64,000 nt of DNA from Isochrysis galbana (lineage: Eukaryota > Haptophyta > Isochrysidales > Isochrysidaceae). Made by a program: the position numbers and the translations under genes. Below the pieces are notes generated by a model. That model saw only the letters and a program-made list of their open reading frames with translations, had not been told where the DNA came from and did no database searches. Location of the stretch: contig CM030937.1 of assembly GCA_018136815.1 (NCBI GenBank), positions 5,880,526 through 5,944,525 of the forward strand. The letters run 5' to 3'. Of the stretch, positions 21,032 through 31,463 are shown one piece after another. Positions within the stretch are counted from its first letter, which is position 1, and each line of letters begins with the position of its first letter.

Positions 21032-22684
21032 TGTCGCATTCGCGATGTCTCAGAGGCAAAAAGAAATAACAGTAAAAGAAAAACAGTAAACAGTAAAAAG
21101 AACAGAGGAAGAAAGAAGAAGAAAAGTGTGAAAAAGAAGAAAAAGAAGAGAAAAAAAACCCAGAGTATATAGGGCGGTTCTCAGCCCTTCCCATCGGCCC
21201 TATGGCTACGTAAACTCTCGCGTGGCATAGTGGTTCAACCCACCGCCTCCACCAACCTTTTGCTCTGGGTCGCGAGTTCGAGTCCGGACGGAGCGCTCTG
21301 CAGTTCGAGCCCCGCTCCTTCTCCTCTCCGCTCTTCTTCTACCAGTAAATTCCTGCCTCTTCCTACTGTTAAAAATTCTGCACTCTTCCTACTGGTAAAA
21401 ATCCTGCCTTCCTACTGTTAAAAATATCCTGCCTTCCTACCGTTAAAATTCTGCACTCCGTCTACCGTTAAAATCCTGCCTCCGTCGCCTTGCCAAGACA
21501 TTTCCTCTGCCTTCCTGCCGGCTTCCTTGCCAGTTCCTTCCGCCCCGGTTTCCCGCTTGTCTCGAAAAACGGTTTCACCGCATTACGACCAAGCTTAGTG
21601 GGGAAACTCCTCGTCCAGTTCCGTTACCCGAAAATCTCGTTCATCTCGTCGGGCCATCAAGGCCATCTCGTTCATCTCGTCGGGCCATCAAGGCCATCTC
21701 GTTCATCTCGTTCATCTCGTCGGGCCATCAAGGCCATCTCGTTCATCTCGTCGTCGGGCCATCAGGCCATCTCGTTACATCTCGTTCACCTCGTTACAAT
21801 CCAAGCTGCGGCTTTGATTTCCACAATTTAGAGACATAAGGATTCCGCTTGCAGAAGGCTCGCGAGGACGCTCGTGATTAAGTCGGGGGGTGTCGCATTC
21901 GCGATGTCTCAGAGGCAAAAAGAAATAACAGTAAAAGAAAAACAGTAAACAGTAAAAAGAACAGAGGAAGAAAGAAGAAGAAAAGTGTGAAAAAGAAGAA
22001 AAAGAAGAGAAAAAAAACCCAGAGTATATAGGGCGGTTCTCAGCCCTTCCCATCGGCCCTATGGCTACGTAAACTCTCGCGTGGCATAGTGGTTCAACCC
22101 ACCGCCTCCACCAACCTTTTGCTCTGGGTCGCGAGTTCGAGTCCGGACGGAGCGCTCTGCAGTTCGAGCCCCGCTCCTTCTCCTCTCCGCTCTTCTTCTA
22201 CCAGTAAATTCCTGCCTCTTCCTACTGTTAAAAATTCTGCACTCTTCCTACTGGTAAAAATCCTGCCTTCCTACTGTTAAAAATATCCTGCCTTCCTACC
22301 GTTAAAATTCTGCACTCCGTCTACCGTTAAAATCCTGCCTCCGTCGCCTTGCCAAGACATTTCCTCTGCCTTCCTGCCGGCTTCCTTGCCAGTTCCTTCC
22401 GCCCCGGTTTCCCGCTTGTCTCGAAAAACGGTTTCACCGCATTACGACCAAGCTTAGTGGGGAAACTCCTCGTCCAGTTCCGTTACCCGAAAATCTCGTT
22501 CATCTCGTCGGGCCATCAAGGCCATCTCGTTCATCTCGTCGGGCCATCAAGGCCATCTCGTTCATCTCGTTCATCTCGTCGGGCCATCAAGGCCATCTCG
22601 TTCATCTCGTCGTCGGGCCATCAGGCCATCTCGTTACATCTCGTTCACCTCGTTACAATCCAAGCTGCGGCTTTGATTTCCACA
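21032..22684 (-). mobile_element. two-LTR derivative of the chromovirus (LTR - 65 bp - LTR)
   Basis: Two 794-bp LTRs at 21032-21825 and 21891-22684 are offset by exactly 859 bp and look identical. They run from TGTCGCATTC to TTTGATTTCCACA, and so begin TG and end CA. Only 65 bp (21826-21890) separates them. The element is flanked by a perfect 5-bp target duplication, CCCTC (21027-21031 and 22685-22689). The last 170 bp of the LTR matches the LTR remnant at 31940-32109 that abuts the chromovirus pol, so the family is the same and the orientation by pol is minus. All coding DNA is lost, so it can only have moved in trans. In the plus direction a GTCGGGGGG tract precedes the second LTR like a polypurine tract, which conflicts with the pol direction. 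A clear tRNA-type primer site is not seen in either direction. Confidence 0.88.
21223..21285 (+). promoter_or_regulatory. tRNA-like Pol III A/B-box pair inside the LTR
   Basis: TGGCATAGTGG (21223-21233) fits an A box and GAGTTCGAGTCC (about 21274-21285) fits a B box, with spacing close to that of a tRNA gene. The surrounding bases do not pair into a good acceptor or T stem, so it is not a functional tRNA. It runs on the strand opposite to the pol direction. The second LTR has the same pair at about 22082-22144. Confidence 0.5.
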
Positions 22685-22990
22685 CCCTCCCCTGGTCGCC
22701 AGGCATACAGAGGCCACTGGGAGGCTCCAATGGCCAGCGTGGCAAGCGTGGGAGAGGCAGGGGGGGCCAGGGGCTGAGCCCCAGCCTCCACTGCCCCCTG
22801 AGCTGCCCTTGCTGGCCCTCTGGGAGCCCCCAAAGGCCCTCTGAGAGCAGGCCGTGGCGCGCCGCATGGCGACGCGCCGCAGGGAGAGGGGCAGAGGAGA
22901 ATGGAGAGAGGGAGAGGGAGAGGGGGGAATTTGCGCCCCCCCCGATGGAGTGCGGTAAGAAACGGGCCCCGTTTGCGTTAGCAAACGGGC
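22685..22990. repeat. dispersed GC-rich repeat (relative of 53550-53810)
   Basis: Shares the GGCCAGGGGC, CCCCAGCC, CCACCTGAGCTGCCC-type and CGCGCCGCA segments with 53550-53810, and the GGAGGCTCC words with the elements at 43710, 50869 and 62401. The two-LTR element inserted at its left edge. Confidence 0.6.
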
Positions 22991-23740
22991 GCGAAGGGGG
23001 GCGGCTGGCGACAGGAGGGGCGAGAAGAAGGGAGTGGCTCAAGACGTCCCTGTGGCAGGTATCGGGGGGCGCAGTCATTTATTTCTTCGAGGACTGCTCG
23101 CGGCGCGAGCTGTAAGGGCCGTTCTGCTTCACGACGAGAGGTCCCTCCCCCCCCCCCCGGTGTTTTTCCCCGGAGAGTCGGCCGGCGTCGACCGGTCCGC
23201 CTCGATGGGTTTTCCCTCATTGTAACTTGTGGGGAGTTATAATGGGAGCCGGGGGTTTGCGAGGGGGGAGATTTGAAGGGATGCATATGTGTATGTGTCT
23301 GTGCCATCACTTCAAGGCGTGCGGGCAAGTGCGCTGAGGGGTGTCGTGATAGTACCGGGCTAGTGGGAGTAGTGGTACTAACGCTCAGTTGTTTTATTAT
23401 TGGTAGTTAAAAAGTAAAAAGCCCCTGTTTGACTGCCCTACGCCCTACGCCCTACACCTACACCTTCTGCCAGGGATGTGGGGTTGTTGAATGTTGAATG
23501 CGTGCGTGAGAGTACTGAGCCCAAGACTGCGCGCGCGTCGAGAATATTCAGAAGTTTCTTCTTGCCCCTCCTCTGCATGCGCCACACGACTCGTCTGATC
23601 GTGGAATATTATAGTACACGATACCACATCTCTATGCTTCATGAGTCCTTACTTCTTTAAAATATATGAGGGTCGCTGGCCCGCCCCGCATGGCTCTACT
23701 TCTTTACTTTGTACGGTCCGGGTCGAGCCCGCCGTGGGCC
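22991..23740. other. no gene recognised
   Basis: Intergenic DNA upstream of the pyrimidine tract. Nothing seen. Confidence 0.45.
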
Positions 23741-24215
23741 AGCCCCTCCCTCCCCCCCTTTCTCTTCCCTCCCCCCTTTCTCTTCCCTCCCCCCTTTCTC
23801 TTCCCCCCCCCCCCCCCTTTCTCTTCCCTCTCCCCCCTTTCTCTTCCCCCCCCCCCCCTTTCTCTTCCCTCCCTCCCCCTTTCTCTTCTTCCCTCCCCCC
23901 TTTCTCTTCCCCCCCCCCCCCCTTTCTCTTCCCTCCCCCCCCTTTCTCTTCCCTCTCCCCCCTTTTCTCTTCTTCCCCTCCCCGCCCTTTCTCTTCCCCC
24001 CTCTCTCTCTCCCCCTTCCCCCCGCCTTCCCCCTCCCCCCTCCCCCCCCTTCTCCCCCTTTTCTTCCTTTTCTCTTTCCTCTCCCTCATCTTTCTCTCCG
24101 TCTCCCTCTCCTTCTCTCTCTCCTCTCCCTCTCTCCCTCCCTCCCTCTCTCCCTCCCTCCCTCTCTCCCTCTCCCTCTCTCCCTCTCCCTCTCCCTCTCC
24201 CTCTCTCTCTCTTGA
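23741..24215 (+). repeat. polypyrimidine minisatellite upstream of AP-2 mu
   Basis: Imperfect repeats of CCCCCCTTTCTCTTCCCT about 20-30 bp long followed by CTCCCT repeats. Ends about 50 bp before the AP-2 mu start codon and is almost free of purines on the coding strand. Confidence 0.9.
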
Positions 24216-24262
24216 GCCGTGACCGCGCGCGTGCCCCCACCCCCCCTCTTCGCCCTCCGCCC

Positions 24263-26044
24263 ATGATCTCCAACGTCCTCTTCGTCAACCAGAAGGGCGA
24301 TGTCGTCATCTCTCGCACGTACCGCGAGGGAGCTCCGCAGAAGGTGATTGACCTCTTCAGGCATCAGGTGAGCGGCAGAGAAGGAGAAGGGGCGGGGGGG
24401 CGGGGCAAAGAATGGAGATCAAACAGCAAGCCTAGGTTCTATGAAGACAGGACCTCCAGTCTCTCTGATTCACGCACAGTCTGCTGGCGCAGTCTTTCTC
24501 ACTCTCTCTCTCTCTCTCTGCGCAGGTGATTGCCGGCAAGGAGGCGAGCCGTTCGCCTGTCAAGATCATTGAGGGTTATGCCTTCATGTTCATCAAGCAC
24601 GGCAATATGTATGCGGTGCGTGATCTCTGCGCGGCTCGGGCTCCCCAAGCCCTCGGCTGGCGGCCTTTGCTCAGGCCTCTGAGCGGCTGTTGCCCCTTTG
24701 TTGTACAGGTCGCCGTGTCTTCTGGGAATGCACAGGCCGCACTTGCATTCCAGTTCTTGCACGACGTCGTCAAGCTCCTCAAATCCTACTTCGGTGATTT
24801 TACAGAGGGTGAGGACGCATTGTGGGCGGTGGTATCGCGTCTTTTGGCGCGCGCGCTGCATTGAGGATGCGCGAGGCACGTCTGCGCCAAGGCGGCTGAC
24901 CGGGCGCTTGCTTTCTTCGATGGCAGATTCTGTGCGCAACAACTTTGTACTCATCTATGAGCTCCTCGATGAGGTGCGCCGCAGGTTTCAGCTCACGTCT
25001 TCCTTCAAATGCGCGCCTGCCGCAATGATAAGCGCCTGGCCGCCGCGCTGCGAGGCTGACACCATCCCGTGCCCGGCGTGCTTGTTCTAGGTCATTGATT
25101 ACGGATACCCACAGAATTGCAGTGTGGAGGTGCTCAAGATGTACATTACGCAGGAGGGCAATCGCAAGGCGGTGCAGGAGCGTGCGGGCGCATCGGGTGT
25201 GACGATCCAGGCCACGGGAGCAATTAGCTGGCGCAAGGAGGGAATCAAATACAAGAAGAATGAGCTGTTCATCGATGTGGTGGAGAACTGCAATCTTCTC
25301 ATGTCCTCCCAGGGAAGTATTCTTCGCAATGATGTCTCGGGGGTCATTGTTGTCAAGTGTTATCTGTCAGGGCAACCGGAGTGCAAGTTTGGGCTGAATG
25401 ACAAACTGCTGCTGGAAACTGAGGCGCGGACAAAGAAGAACGCAGCGCGGCGAGCGGGTTCGGGGATCGAGATTGACGATGTGTCTTTCCATCAATGCGT
25501 CAAACTCGGCAAGTTTGACATGGATCGCACCATCTCCTTCGTGCCGCCCGATGGCGAGTTCCAGCTCATGTCGTACCGCATCACTGACAATGTCAACCTT
25601 CCCTTCCGCGTGCTGCCTGTGGTCAAGGAGCTCGGCAGGACACGTCTCGAGATCAACATAAAGGTCAAGTCCATGTTCACTTTCAAGCTGTTCGCAACCA
25701 ACGTGGTGATCAAGATCCCTTGTCCAAAGACTGCAGCCATCGCCAACGTGAGCGCCGCTTCAGGCCGGTGCAAGTACGAGCCCGAACACGGGGGGATTAT
25801 CTGGAAGTTGAGGCGCTTTCCGGGAGACACTGAGTACTTTATGTCTGGTGAGGTAGAGATGGTGTCATCGGTGAGCGAGAAGCCTTGGAGCAGGCCTCCG
25901 ATCACTATGGACTTCCAGGTGCCAATGTTCGCCGCCTCGGGACTGCATGTCCGCTTTCTCAAGGTCTTTGAGAAGAGTAACTACCAGACAATCAAGTGGG
26001 TGCGCTACATTACGAAGGCGGGACAGTATCAGCACCGAATCTAA
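24263..26044 (+). CDS. AP2M1: AP-2 clathrin adaptor complex subunit mu, five exons
   Basis: Exons 24263-24367, 24526-24615, 24709-24808, 24927-24973 and 25091-26044 all have GT-AG borders and join to a 431-aa protein, close to the usual length of about 435. The N-terminal longin-type domain reads MISNVLFVNQKGDVVISR and includes NNFVLIYELLDE just before the last intron. The C-terminal mu homology domain starts at about ISWRKEGIKYKKNELF and contains SGQPECKFGLNDK, FHQCVKLGKFD, SFVPPDGEFQLM, PFRVLPVVKE, and ends WVRYITKAGQYQHRI. In animals and plants this subunit binds YxxPhi cargo signals and PIP2 at the plasma membrane. The motif wording fits mu2 better than mu1. Introns are short and the 3' splice sites are CT-rich. 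No frame damage. Confidence 0.95.
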
Positions 26045-26779
26045 CAGTTGGTCACTAACGATGTCTAGGGACGACTCCGCGACCCTGCAAGCCCATTGCA
26101 GCCACAGTGGCCCTCATCAACGCACTAGCGCGCCACCGGCGACATGTGGAAGGATGTCTCGCTCCGCGTGCTTGGTCGGGCTGGCACGTGTGCGACGTGT
26201 GGCACGGAGAGGGATTCAGTCTCGCCCGACCAACAGCCCCCAGCGGACCGTATTCGCATTTTCTTCTTGGCTGAACAAGGCAAAGCGTCGAGGAGGATGA
26301 GAGACGTCAGCAAACATGAGGAGCCTTGGGTGTTCCACTAGAGTTATTCGTGAGGCGTTGCAAACGTTACTGGTGGACGTCCTGGATTGGACCGTTTCCC
26401 GATAGCACTCGCTCTCGCCTCTATTATTTAGGGCACCCAGCTCGTCGGACGTCGCCGTGTATCTTCCAGTGATCAAGTTTTGTGGCAAACAGAGGCGCAT
26501 CGCAGCAATGCAGGTGTTGTGCGTCGCTGTGTCGTCGCCGTGCGCGCGCGTTGCTAAGGGGAGTTGGCTGGGTTTTTTTTTGCACCTGCACTTCCTACTT
26601 GTTGCATAGTCAACTCATCGCCTGTTCCTATTCTACTTCCAACTCTCCAATGATATGAGACATGAATATGAGATATTGCGTTGATTGTTGTGCATTCGTG
26701 CAGCCCATGGCGTAAGTTGTAAGCATTAAAACCCCTTTTAACATTCTCGCCTGTGGCGTTGGGGCTCTACTGCGTAGCC
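26045..26779. other. 3' flank of AP-2 mu, no gene recognised
   Basis: Mixed DNA becoming AT-richer toward 26740. Nothing else seen. Confidence 0.5.
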
Positions 26780-27062
26780 ACGCACTAACTTTATAGTCAG
26801 TTGCCATGGAGCGCGCCGGCGCGCCTCCCCTCTCCTTCGGGCAACCCGCCGAGCCGAGGGCGGCCCCTCAGCCTTCCATGGAGCAGTCGCTGTCGCGAAG
26901 CGACCGCGCCCACCATCCGAGGCCGAACAGGTGCGTGCGACTCCGGTCGCGCCACGCGGCCCGTGGCCTCGGCCACACCCTGCAAGACAGCCATGCTGGA
27001 CCGCTGGACCCCCCATGGATGCGGGCAACAATGGGGGCGGCTGCGGGCTGTAGACCACAATA
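26780..27062 (+). pseudogene. LINE ORF1 5' fragment
   Basis: A degenerate hairpin (ACTAACTTTATAGTCAGTTG) precedes an ATG at 26806 that begins MERAGAPPLSF, homologous at DNA level to the LINE start at 10409 for about 240 bp. The frame is soon broken and homology ends near 27060. A short 5' remnant. Confidence 0.65.
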
Positions 27063-27145
27063 ACAATAATAACATGTCGATGCCAGGCGTTGGCACACGC
27101 ATATAAATAGTAGACCCAAATGGGCCGTGAGATCAACGCGAAACT

Positions 27146-27735
27146 ATGCACAACTTGACACAAAACTTCAGGGCTCGGCGCGAAACTTCCCCAAAACTCT
27201 TACCAAGCCCTAACCTGCGCAACCTGCACGTGCGCTCGCGCTGCTCGCGTACATGGTGCCGATGCCGATGTGCTTCGGCTGCAGCGGCGACGTGGCTGGG
27301 GCTGCAGCGGCTGGGGCTGCAGCGGCGGCGGGGGCTGCAACGGCGAGGGCTGCAGCGGCAGGGGCCGCAGCAGCATGCGCTGCAACGCTGCCAGCGACTT
27401 TGGCCTTTTGGCGCAGAGGTTGGCGAGATGCTGGTGGCTGGAAGGACAGCGCCCGCAGCCCGCACGACCGCGTCGGCGGGCCGTACGGTGATAAGTCGTA
27501 TGTCGATGGGCGCTATCGCGACGGGCAGTATCGCGACATCGCGACGGGCAGTATATCGTGATTGGCAGTATCGCGATGAGCGATACCACGATGAGCAATA
27601 TCGCGATGAATAGGGCCTGGTAAGTAAGAGTTTCGCGCCGGACCCCCCCAAGTTTCGCGCAAAAGTTTTGCAAAGTTTCGCACCAATCCACCCAAGTTTC
27701 GCAATGAGTTTCGCAAGTTTCGCGTCATTTTCGAG
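27146..27735. repeat. inverted-repeat element with internal GC minisatellites
   Basis: GCGAAACTT words at 27150-27210 face AAGTTTCGC words at 27600-27730, and a GGGCTTGGTAAGAGTTT-like stretch is shared in inverted orientation (about 27185-27215 against 27612-27640). Between them lie GGGGCTGCAGCGGC repeats (27284-27380) and TATCGCGACGGGCAG/TATCGCGATGAGC repeats (27500-27610). It looks like a foldback or MITE-like element; an open minus frame spans it but is repeat-driven. Confidence 0.55.
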
Positions 27736-27767
27736 GAGTTGTATGTACGTTAAGGCATGGAACATGT

Positions 27768-27872
27768 TTGTAAGATACCTAGATATCTACTATATAGTCT
27801 CGCATTTTCACTATCTACATGTACCTAGATGGCAGCCGGACACTATCTACATGTACCTAGATGGCAATTTCC
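27768..27872. repeat. TAGATGG / TATCTA palindrome cluster, small
   Basis: Repeats of CACTATCTACATGTACCTAGATGGCA with internal symmetry, related to the cluster at 28430-28610. Confidence 0.65.
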
Positions 27873-28043
27873 ACTTGGCTCAATAACACCCAGATATTAG
27901 GTACGAGGAGCGCGCGCGCGGGCGCGGTGCGGAACGACGGACCACGGAACAGCGAGCACAGGGAGACCAGCCCAAGGAGGACAGATGACGAGTGCACCTA
28001 CGCGCCATCTCTCTCACACTCACACACTCACTACACACTCACA

Positions 28044-28280
28044 TTATTCATAATTGGCTGCAGCAAGCAGAGCATGCTCCAGGGTTTCGTCGACTTGCGA
28101 AGCCTTCAGGTCATCGTGAAGTTTGCCTGCCTTGGAGAACATGCGCTCTGCGCCCGCCGAGCTAGAGCTAGCCAGCCGTCCGAGGTACTGCCGCGCCATC
28201 TTGGCTAGCGTTGGCAAGCCCTCAGGCCGGCCGATGGTCACATCCGCTGGCGAGTGGTGATCGCGGGCCCTCTCCACCAC
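28044..28280 (-). pseudogene. hAT-family transposase C-terminal dimerisation domain fragment
   Basis: The minus frame reads LPTLAKMARQYLGRLASSSSAGAERMFSKAGKL and then an acidic helix. This is the pattern of the hAT C-terminal dimerisation domain (hATC): a Leu/Ala-rich helix, a short P/A-S-S-S-A linker, the E-R-x-F-S-x-A-G core and a following helix. The upstream BED finger and catalytic parts are not visible; a poly(G) run and low-complexity DNA follow at 28360. A relic of a larger transposase, or a host gene derived from one. Confidence 0.7.
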
Positions 28281-28360
28281 GCCTCAACACATCCAGGTCC
28301 AAGTTGCTATCTTCTATCTTGCGGTACGGCTGCCGCATGGCGGCCGACATTCGGTTGGCT

Positions 28361-28411
28361 CGGGGGGGGGGGGGGGGGGACACGCGGCGGGGGCGGGGGC
28401 AGGGGGCGGGA
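28361..28411. repeat. poly(G) and G-rich run
   Basis: About 18 consecutive G followed by GGGGGCG repeats. Confidence 0.9.
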
Positions 28412-28429
28412 GGCGCAACCAACGACCGT

Positions 28430-28612
28430 ATAAGTCCGGTGCATACTACAAATATATCGAGAAGATATCTAGGTATCTAGACTATCTAGGTATCTAGCGG
28501 CCAAAACCACCATCTAGATGTATCTAGATGGCTGTGGAGCACTATCTACTGTATCTAGATGGCTGAAAATGACCATCTACTTGCATCTAGATGGTGCCGG
28601 TGGGGGGGTCTT
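28430..28612. repeat. CCATCTAGAT palindrome cluster
   Basis: Contains CCATCTAGATGTATCTAGATGG, a perfect palindrome apart from its 2-bp centre, plus two diverged versions at spacings of about 50 bp and GGTATCTAG repeats. Confidence 0.75.
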
Positions 28613-28619
28613 CCATGCC

Positions 28620-29690
28620 TTAATGTACGTGCATGCAATTGAATCTAGTTGGTTGCTGGGGCGCCATGATACCCCGTACGCCCGCCCCCGGGCATCTGCC
28701 AGGGTGCCTGGGTCCAGGGTCTTTGCAAGTTGCAAGGCCTGCGGGGACATCTTCACCCGCGCCTTGAGCTGTCAACTGCGGCTGCGAGTGACACACTTGG
28801 TTGTAACCACACCGGAAATCAGCCGGCAGAGGAGACGATAGGCACAAGGCACAACTAAGTGCGCACCCAGGACAATCGGCGTCAGGCTGCAACGCTGCAA
28901 CGTCGCTTGGCCGGCCGGCCGTGCTGCCGTCACTGCGCTCCCCTTCCAGCGTGCTGGGAGGGGGAGGGCTCAGGGGTGGGCTCCTTTTGCCGCCTTGCCT
29001 GCCTCGCCACAAATAGGCACCGCCTGTGCGGCTGCCATGCTGCTTGGGCTCCGCGACCTTCAGCCGCCCCATCCCGATCGGCTCCCGGGAGATTTCGCGC
29101 CAATCGCTCCCGCCGCCCAATTTCAATTTCGCGCCGAAGTCCAACAAAGAAAATCGCCAATTTCAAGGATTTTTCGACGTCTAAGCCCCCCCCCCCTTCG
29201 ATGGTGCCTAAAGCCAGCGTGCACCCGAAATCTTCATCTGAGATTCCGGGTTTCTACGTTGAACGCCGTGTCAACATTTTTATTTTTAAAAAATTTTTGA
29301 GTATTGGAACGGAGGTAGTAATTGTTATCATCTGGCTAGCGACTTGCGGGTTGGCCCGTGATGGAATATAGACTTTGTGAGCCTGGGGGAGTGTCTCTAC
29401 GGGTAATGTGTGCCTGGGTGGGTTTTGGGGAAACCCCCAACATAGATGGTTTGGTTTTGGCTTTCGAACTTGGGTTGCACACCACGCAAAGCCCCGAGGC
29501 CACCCTCGACTGTCGGAGTGTCATGCCGGGTCGTGAGATCCAGCAGTGCAACGCAGCGCGCGAGACGAGGATCGCATGACTACTACTGCGTACGGTGGGT
29601 GCCGCTACGCACGCCTCAGCATAAACACAAGGGAGTAAAAGCAGCGCAGGGAATGCTGTCGCCCCATCGGCGTGTGCACGCCATGTTCGA
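28620..29690. other. no gene recognised
   Basis: GC-rich DNA to about 29110, then AT-richer DNA. No recognisable domain. Presumed 3' flank of RPL8 at the right. Confidence 0.4.
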
Positions 29691-29695
29691 GCTGT

Positions 29696-30591
29696 CTAGT
29701 CCTTGATCTCCTTGCGGCCGCGGACCTGGCCAGTACGGCGCGCAGCAATGAGGCCGACCTTTTGACCTGGCACCGCGTCCCGCTTGACGGTCGACGGGTG
29801 GCCGATGTGCTGATGGTTACCACCACCATGGGGGTGCTCACACGGGTTCATCGCCACACCACGAACCTTCGGCCACGAGTTGCGCTTGGCCTTGTACTTG
29901 TGGAAGGCACGGCCAGCCTTCAGCAACGGCTTGTCGATGCGGCCGCCGCCCGCAACAATGCCCACAGCCGCGCGCGCAGACGAAGAGATGATCTTCTTTT
30001 GGCCAGAGGGCAGGCGGATGCGCGTCTTGCCAGAGCCCTCAATGTGCTGGATGATCTGCGCAAAGCCACCAGATGTCTTGGCGTACTTTCCCTTGTCGCC
30101 GGCCTCCTTCTCAACGTTGTTGACGATGGTACCCGGAGGCATCGACAAAAGGGGGAGCACGTTGCCCGGCACGAGCTGGGCACGCTTGCCGCAGTACACA
30201 AACTGCCCTGTGTACATGCCCTCTGTCGCAGTCCACTGCTCACTGATCGTCTTGAACTTGTAAGCTGACTTGAACTGGATGCGTGCGAGAGGCGCGCCAC
30301 GTCCAGTGTCGTGGACAATGTCGCGCACCACACCGCGGATGTATCCATTCCGCTCGGCGTAGTCGAGCGCACGCAGCGAGGCCGGCCCCTTGCGGTGCTT
30401 GGTGTGCGACTTGAAGATGGAGCCAGCACCCTTGCGCTGCCCACGGATCACACGACCCCTGCGAGGAGGGAGGAGAGGGGCGGCTCAGGGCCCGCCTCAC
30501 GCGCGCCCGCCATCGCCTCTGCGCAGCAGGCAGAGAGGGAGAGAGGAGGAGGGGAAAGGGGGGTGAGGCGAGGGCAGAGGGCGGCGCACAT
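29696..30591 (-). CDS. RPL8: 60S ribosomal protein uL2 (L8)
   Basis: The main exon (30458 down to 29696) encodes [20 protein letters not shown] at the N-terminus, then [50 protein letters not shown] and the conserved [16 protein letters not shown] loop, ending [12 protein letters not shown]. This is cytosolic uL2, which sits at the peptidyl-transferase region of the large subunit. The exon lacks the start codon; joining it to AT at 30591-30590 across a GT-AG intron (30589-30459) gives ATG GGT CGT GTG, the usual MGRV start. The intron therefore splits the initiator codon. Product about 254 aa, close to the usual 257. Upstream on the coding strand is a long GA tract. Confidence 0.93.
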
Positions 30592-30639
30592 GGCGACAGG
30601 CGACGCAGGCACGCGGCCCTGGCGGTGGGGGGGGGGGGG

Positions 30640-31060
30640 GGTTGTTTTTTTTCTGTGGGGGGGGTGGGGGGGGGGGGCCTTCCCTTCCCCCCCCCCCCTT
30701 CTTTCTCTCTCTCTCTCCCCCCTCCCCCTCCTTGTTCTCTCTCTCTCCCCCCCCTTCCTTTCTCTCTCTCCCCCCCCATTCCTTTCTCTCCCCCCCCTTC
30801 CTTTCTCTCTCTCCCCCCCCATTCCTTTCTCTCCCCCCCCTTCCTTTCTCTCTCTCTCCCCCCCCCCCCCCTTTCTCTTCTTCCCCCCCCTCCCCGGCGC
30901 GAGGAAGCTTCTCCCCCCCCCCTCCCCCCTTTCTTCCCCCTTTCTCCCCCTTTCTCCCCTCCCCGCCCCCCTTCCCTCTCTCCCCTCTTTCTCTCCCCCT
31001 CCCCCCCCTCTCTTCTCCTCCTCTCGCGGGGGTGGGAGCCTTCTTCCCCCCTCTTCGTTT
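30640..31060. repeat. polypyrimidine (+) / polypurine (-) tract upstream of RPL8
   Basis: Imperfect CCCCCCCTTCCTTTCTCTCTCTC repeats, about 30 bp each, are purine-rich on the RPL8 coding strand and begin about 50 bp upstream of its start. Confidence 0.9.
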
Positions 31061-31463
31061 CGCTGTCCGAAGAATACGTAAATAAACGCTGGCCTCTCCT
31101 CTTCCACAGGGTACCTCCGCCTTCTTCCCCAACCATCCCCCTCCTCCTCCCGGCCCCCTCATATCTTACGCTCCTCCTCGCCTGCTCTAACGTTTCTTTG
31201 CCTTGGCTCCCGCCTCGCCTCCACGTCCCCGCGAGTTGAGGTCCTGCAAGCAGCCCCTCCCGCCTTGTCCACTTTTCTACAGTCAAATACATCTCGGCAA
31301 TATAAATACTAAGCACGTAAGTCAAAGATGGGGTAACAGCTTATCAGCTCTCAAGCTTATGGAGCTATCACTAATATCAGCACTCTAATATCAGCTCTCA
31401 TGAGAGTTGTCCCAACCAAGAACAAAACTCCCCCGTGTGCGCGCACGCGCGTGTCTTGATAGC
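31061..31463. other. intergenic, no gene recognised
   Basis: Nothing recognisable besides short repeated TATCAGCTCTCA words near 31335-31400. Confidence 0.45.

Noticed and set aside
21211-21285. A tRNA gene inside the LTR
   Set aside because: A and B boxes are present but acceptor and T stems do not pair; kept only as a Pol III promoter-like signal.
23641-24318. Long Pro/Ser/Phe or Gly/Arg/Glu frames before AP-2 mu
   Set aside because: Driven by the polypyrimidine minisatellite; no conserved segment and no plausible protein.
28518-28841. BED-type zinc finger for the hAT relic (CKACGDIFT)
   Set aside because: It is on the plus strand while the hAT fragment is on the minus strand, and the His ligands are not clear.
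29672-30268. Plus-strand protein frame over RPL8
   Set aside because: Shadow of the RPL8 coding sequence.
30497-31325. Long frames across the CT tract upstream of RPL8
   Set aside because: Composition artefact; they overlap each other on both strands.
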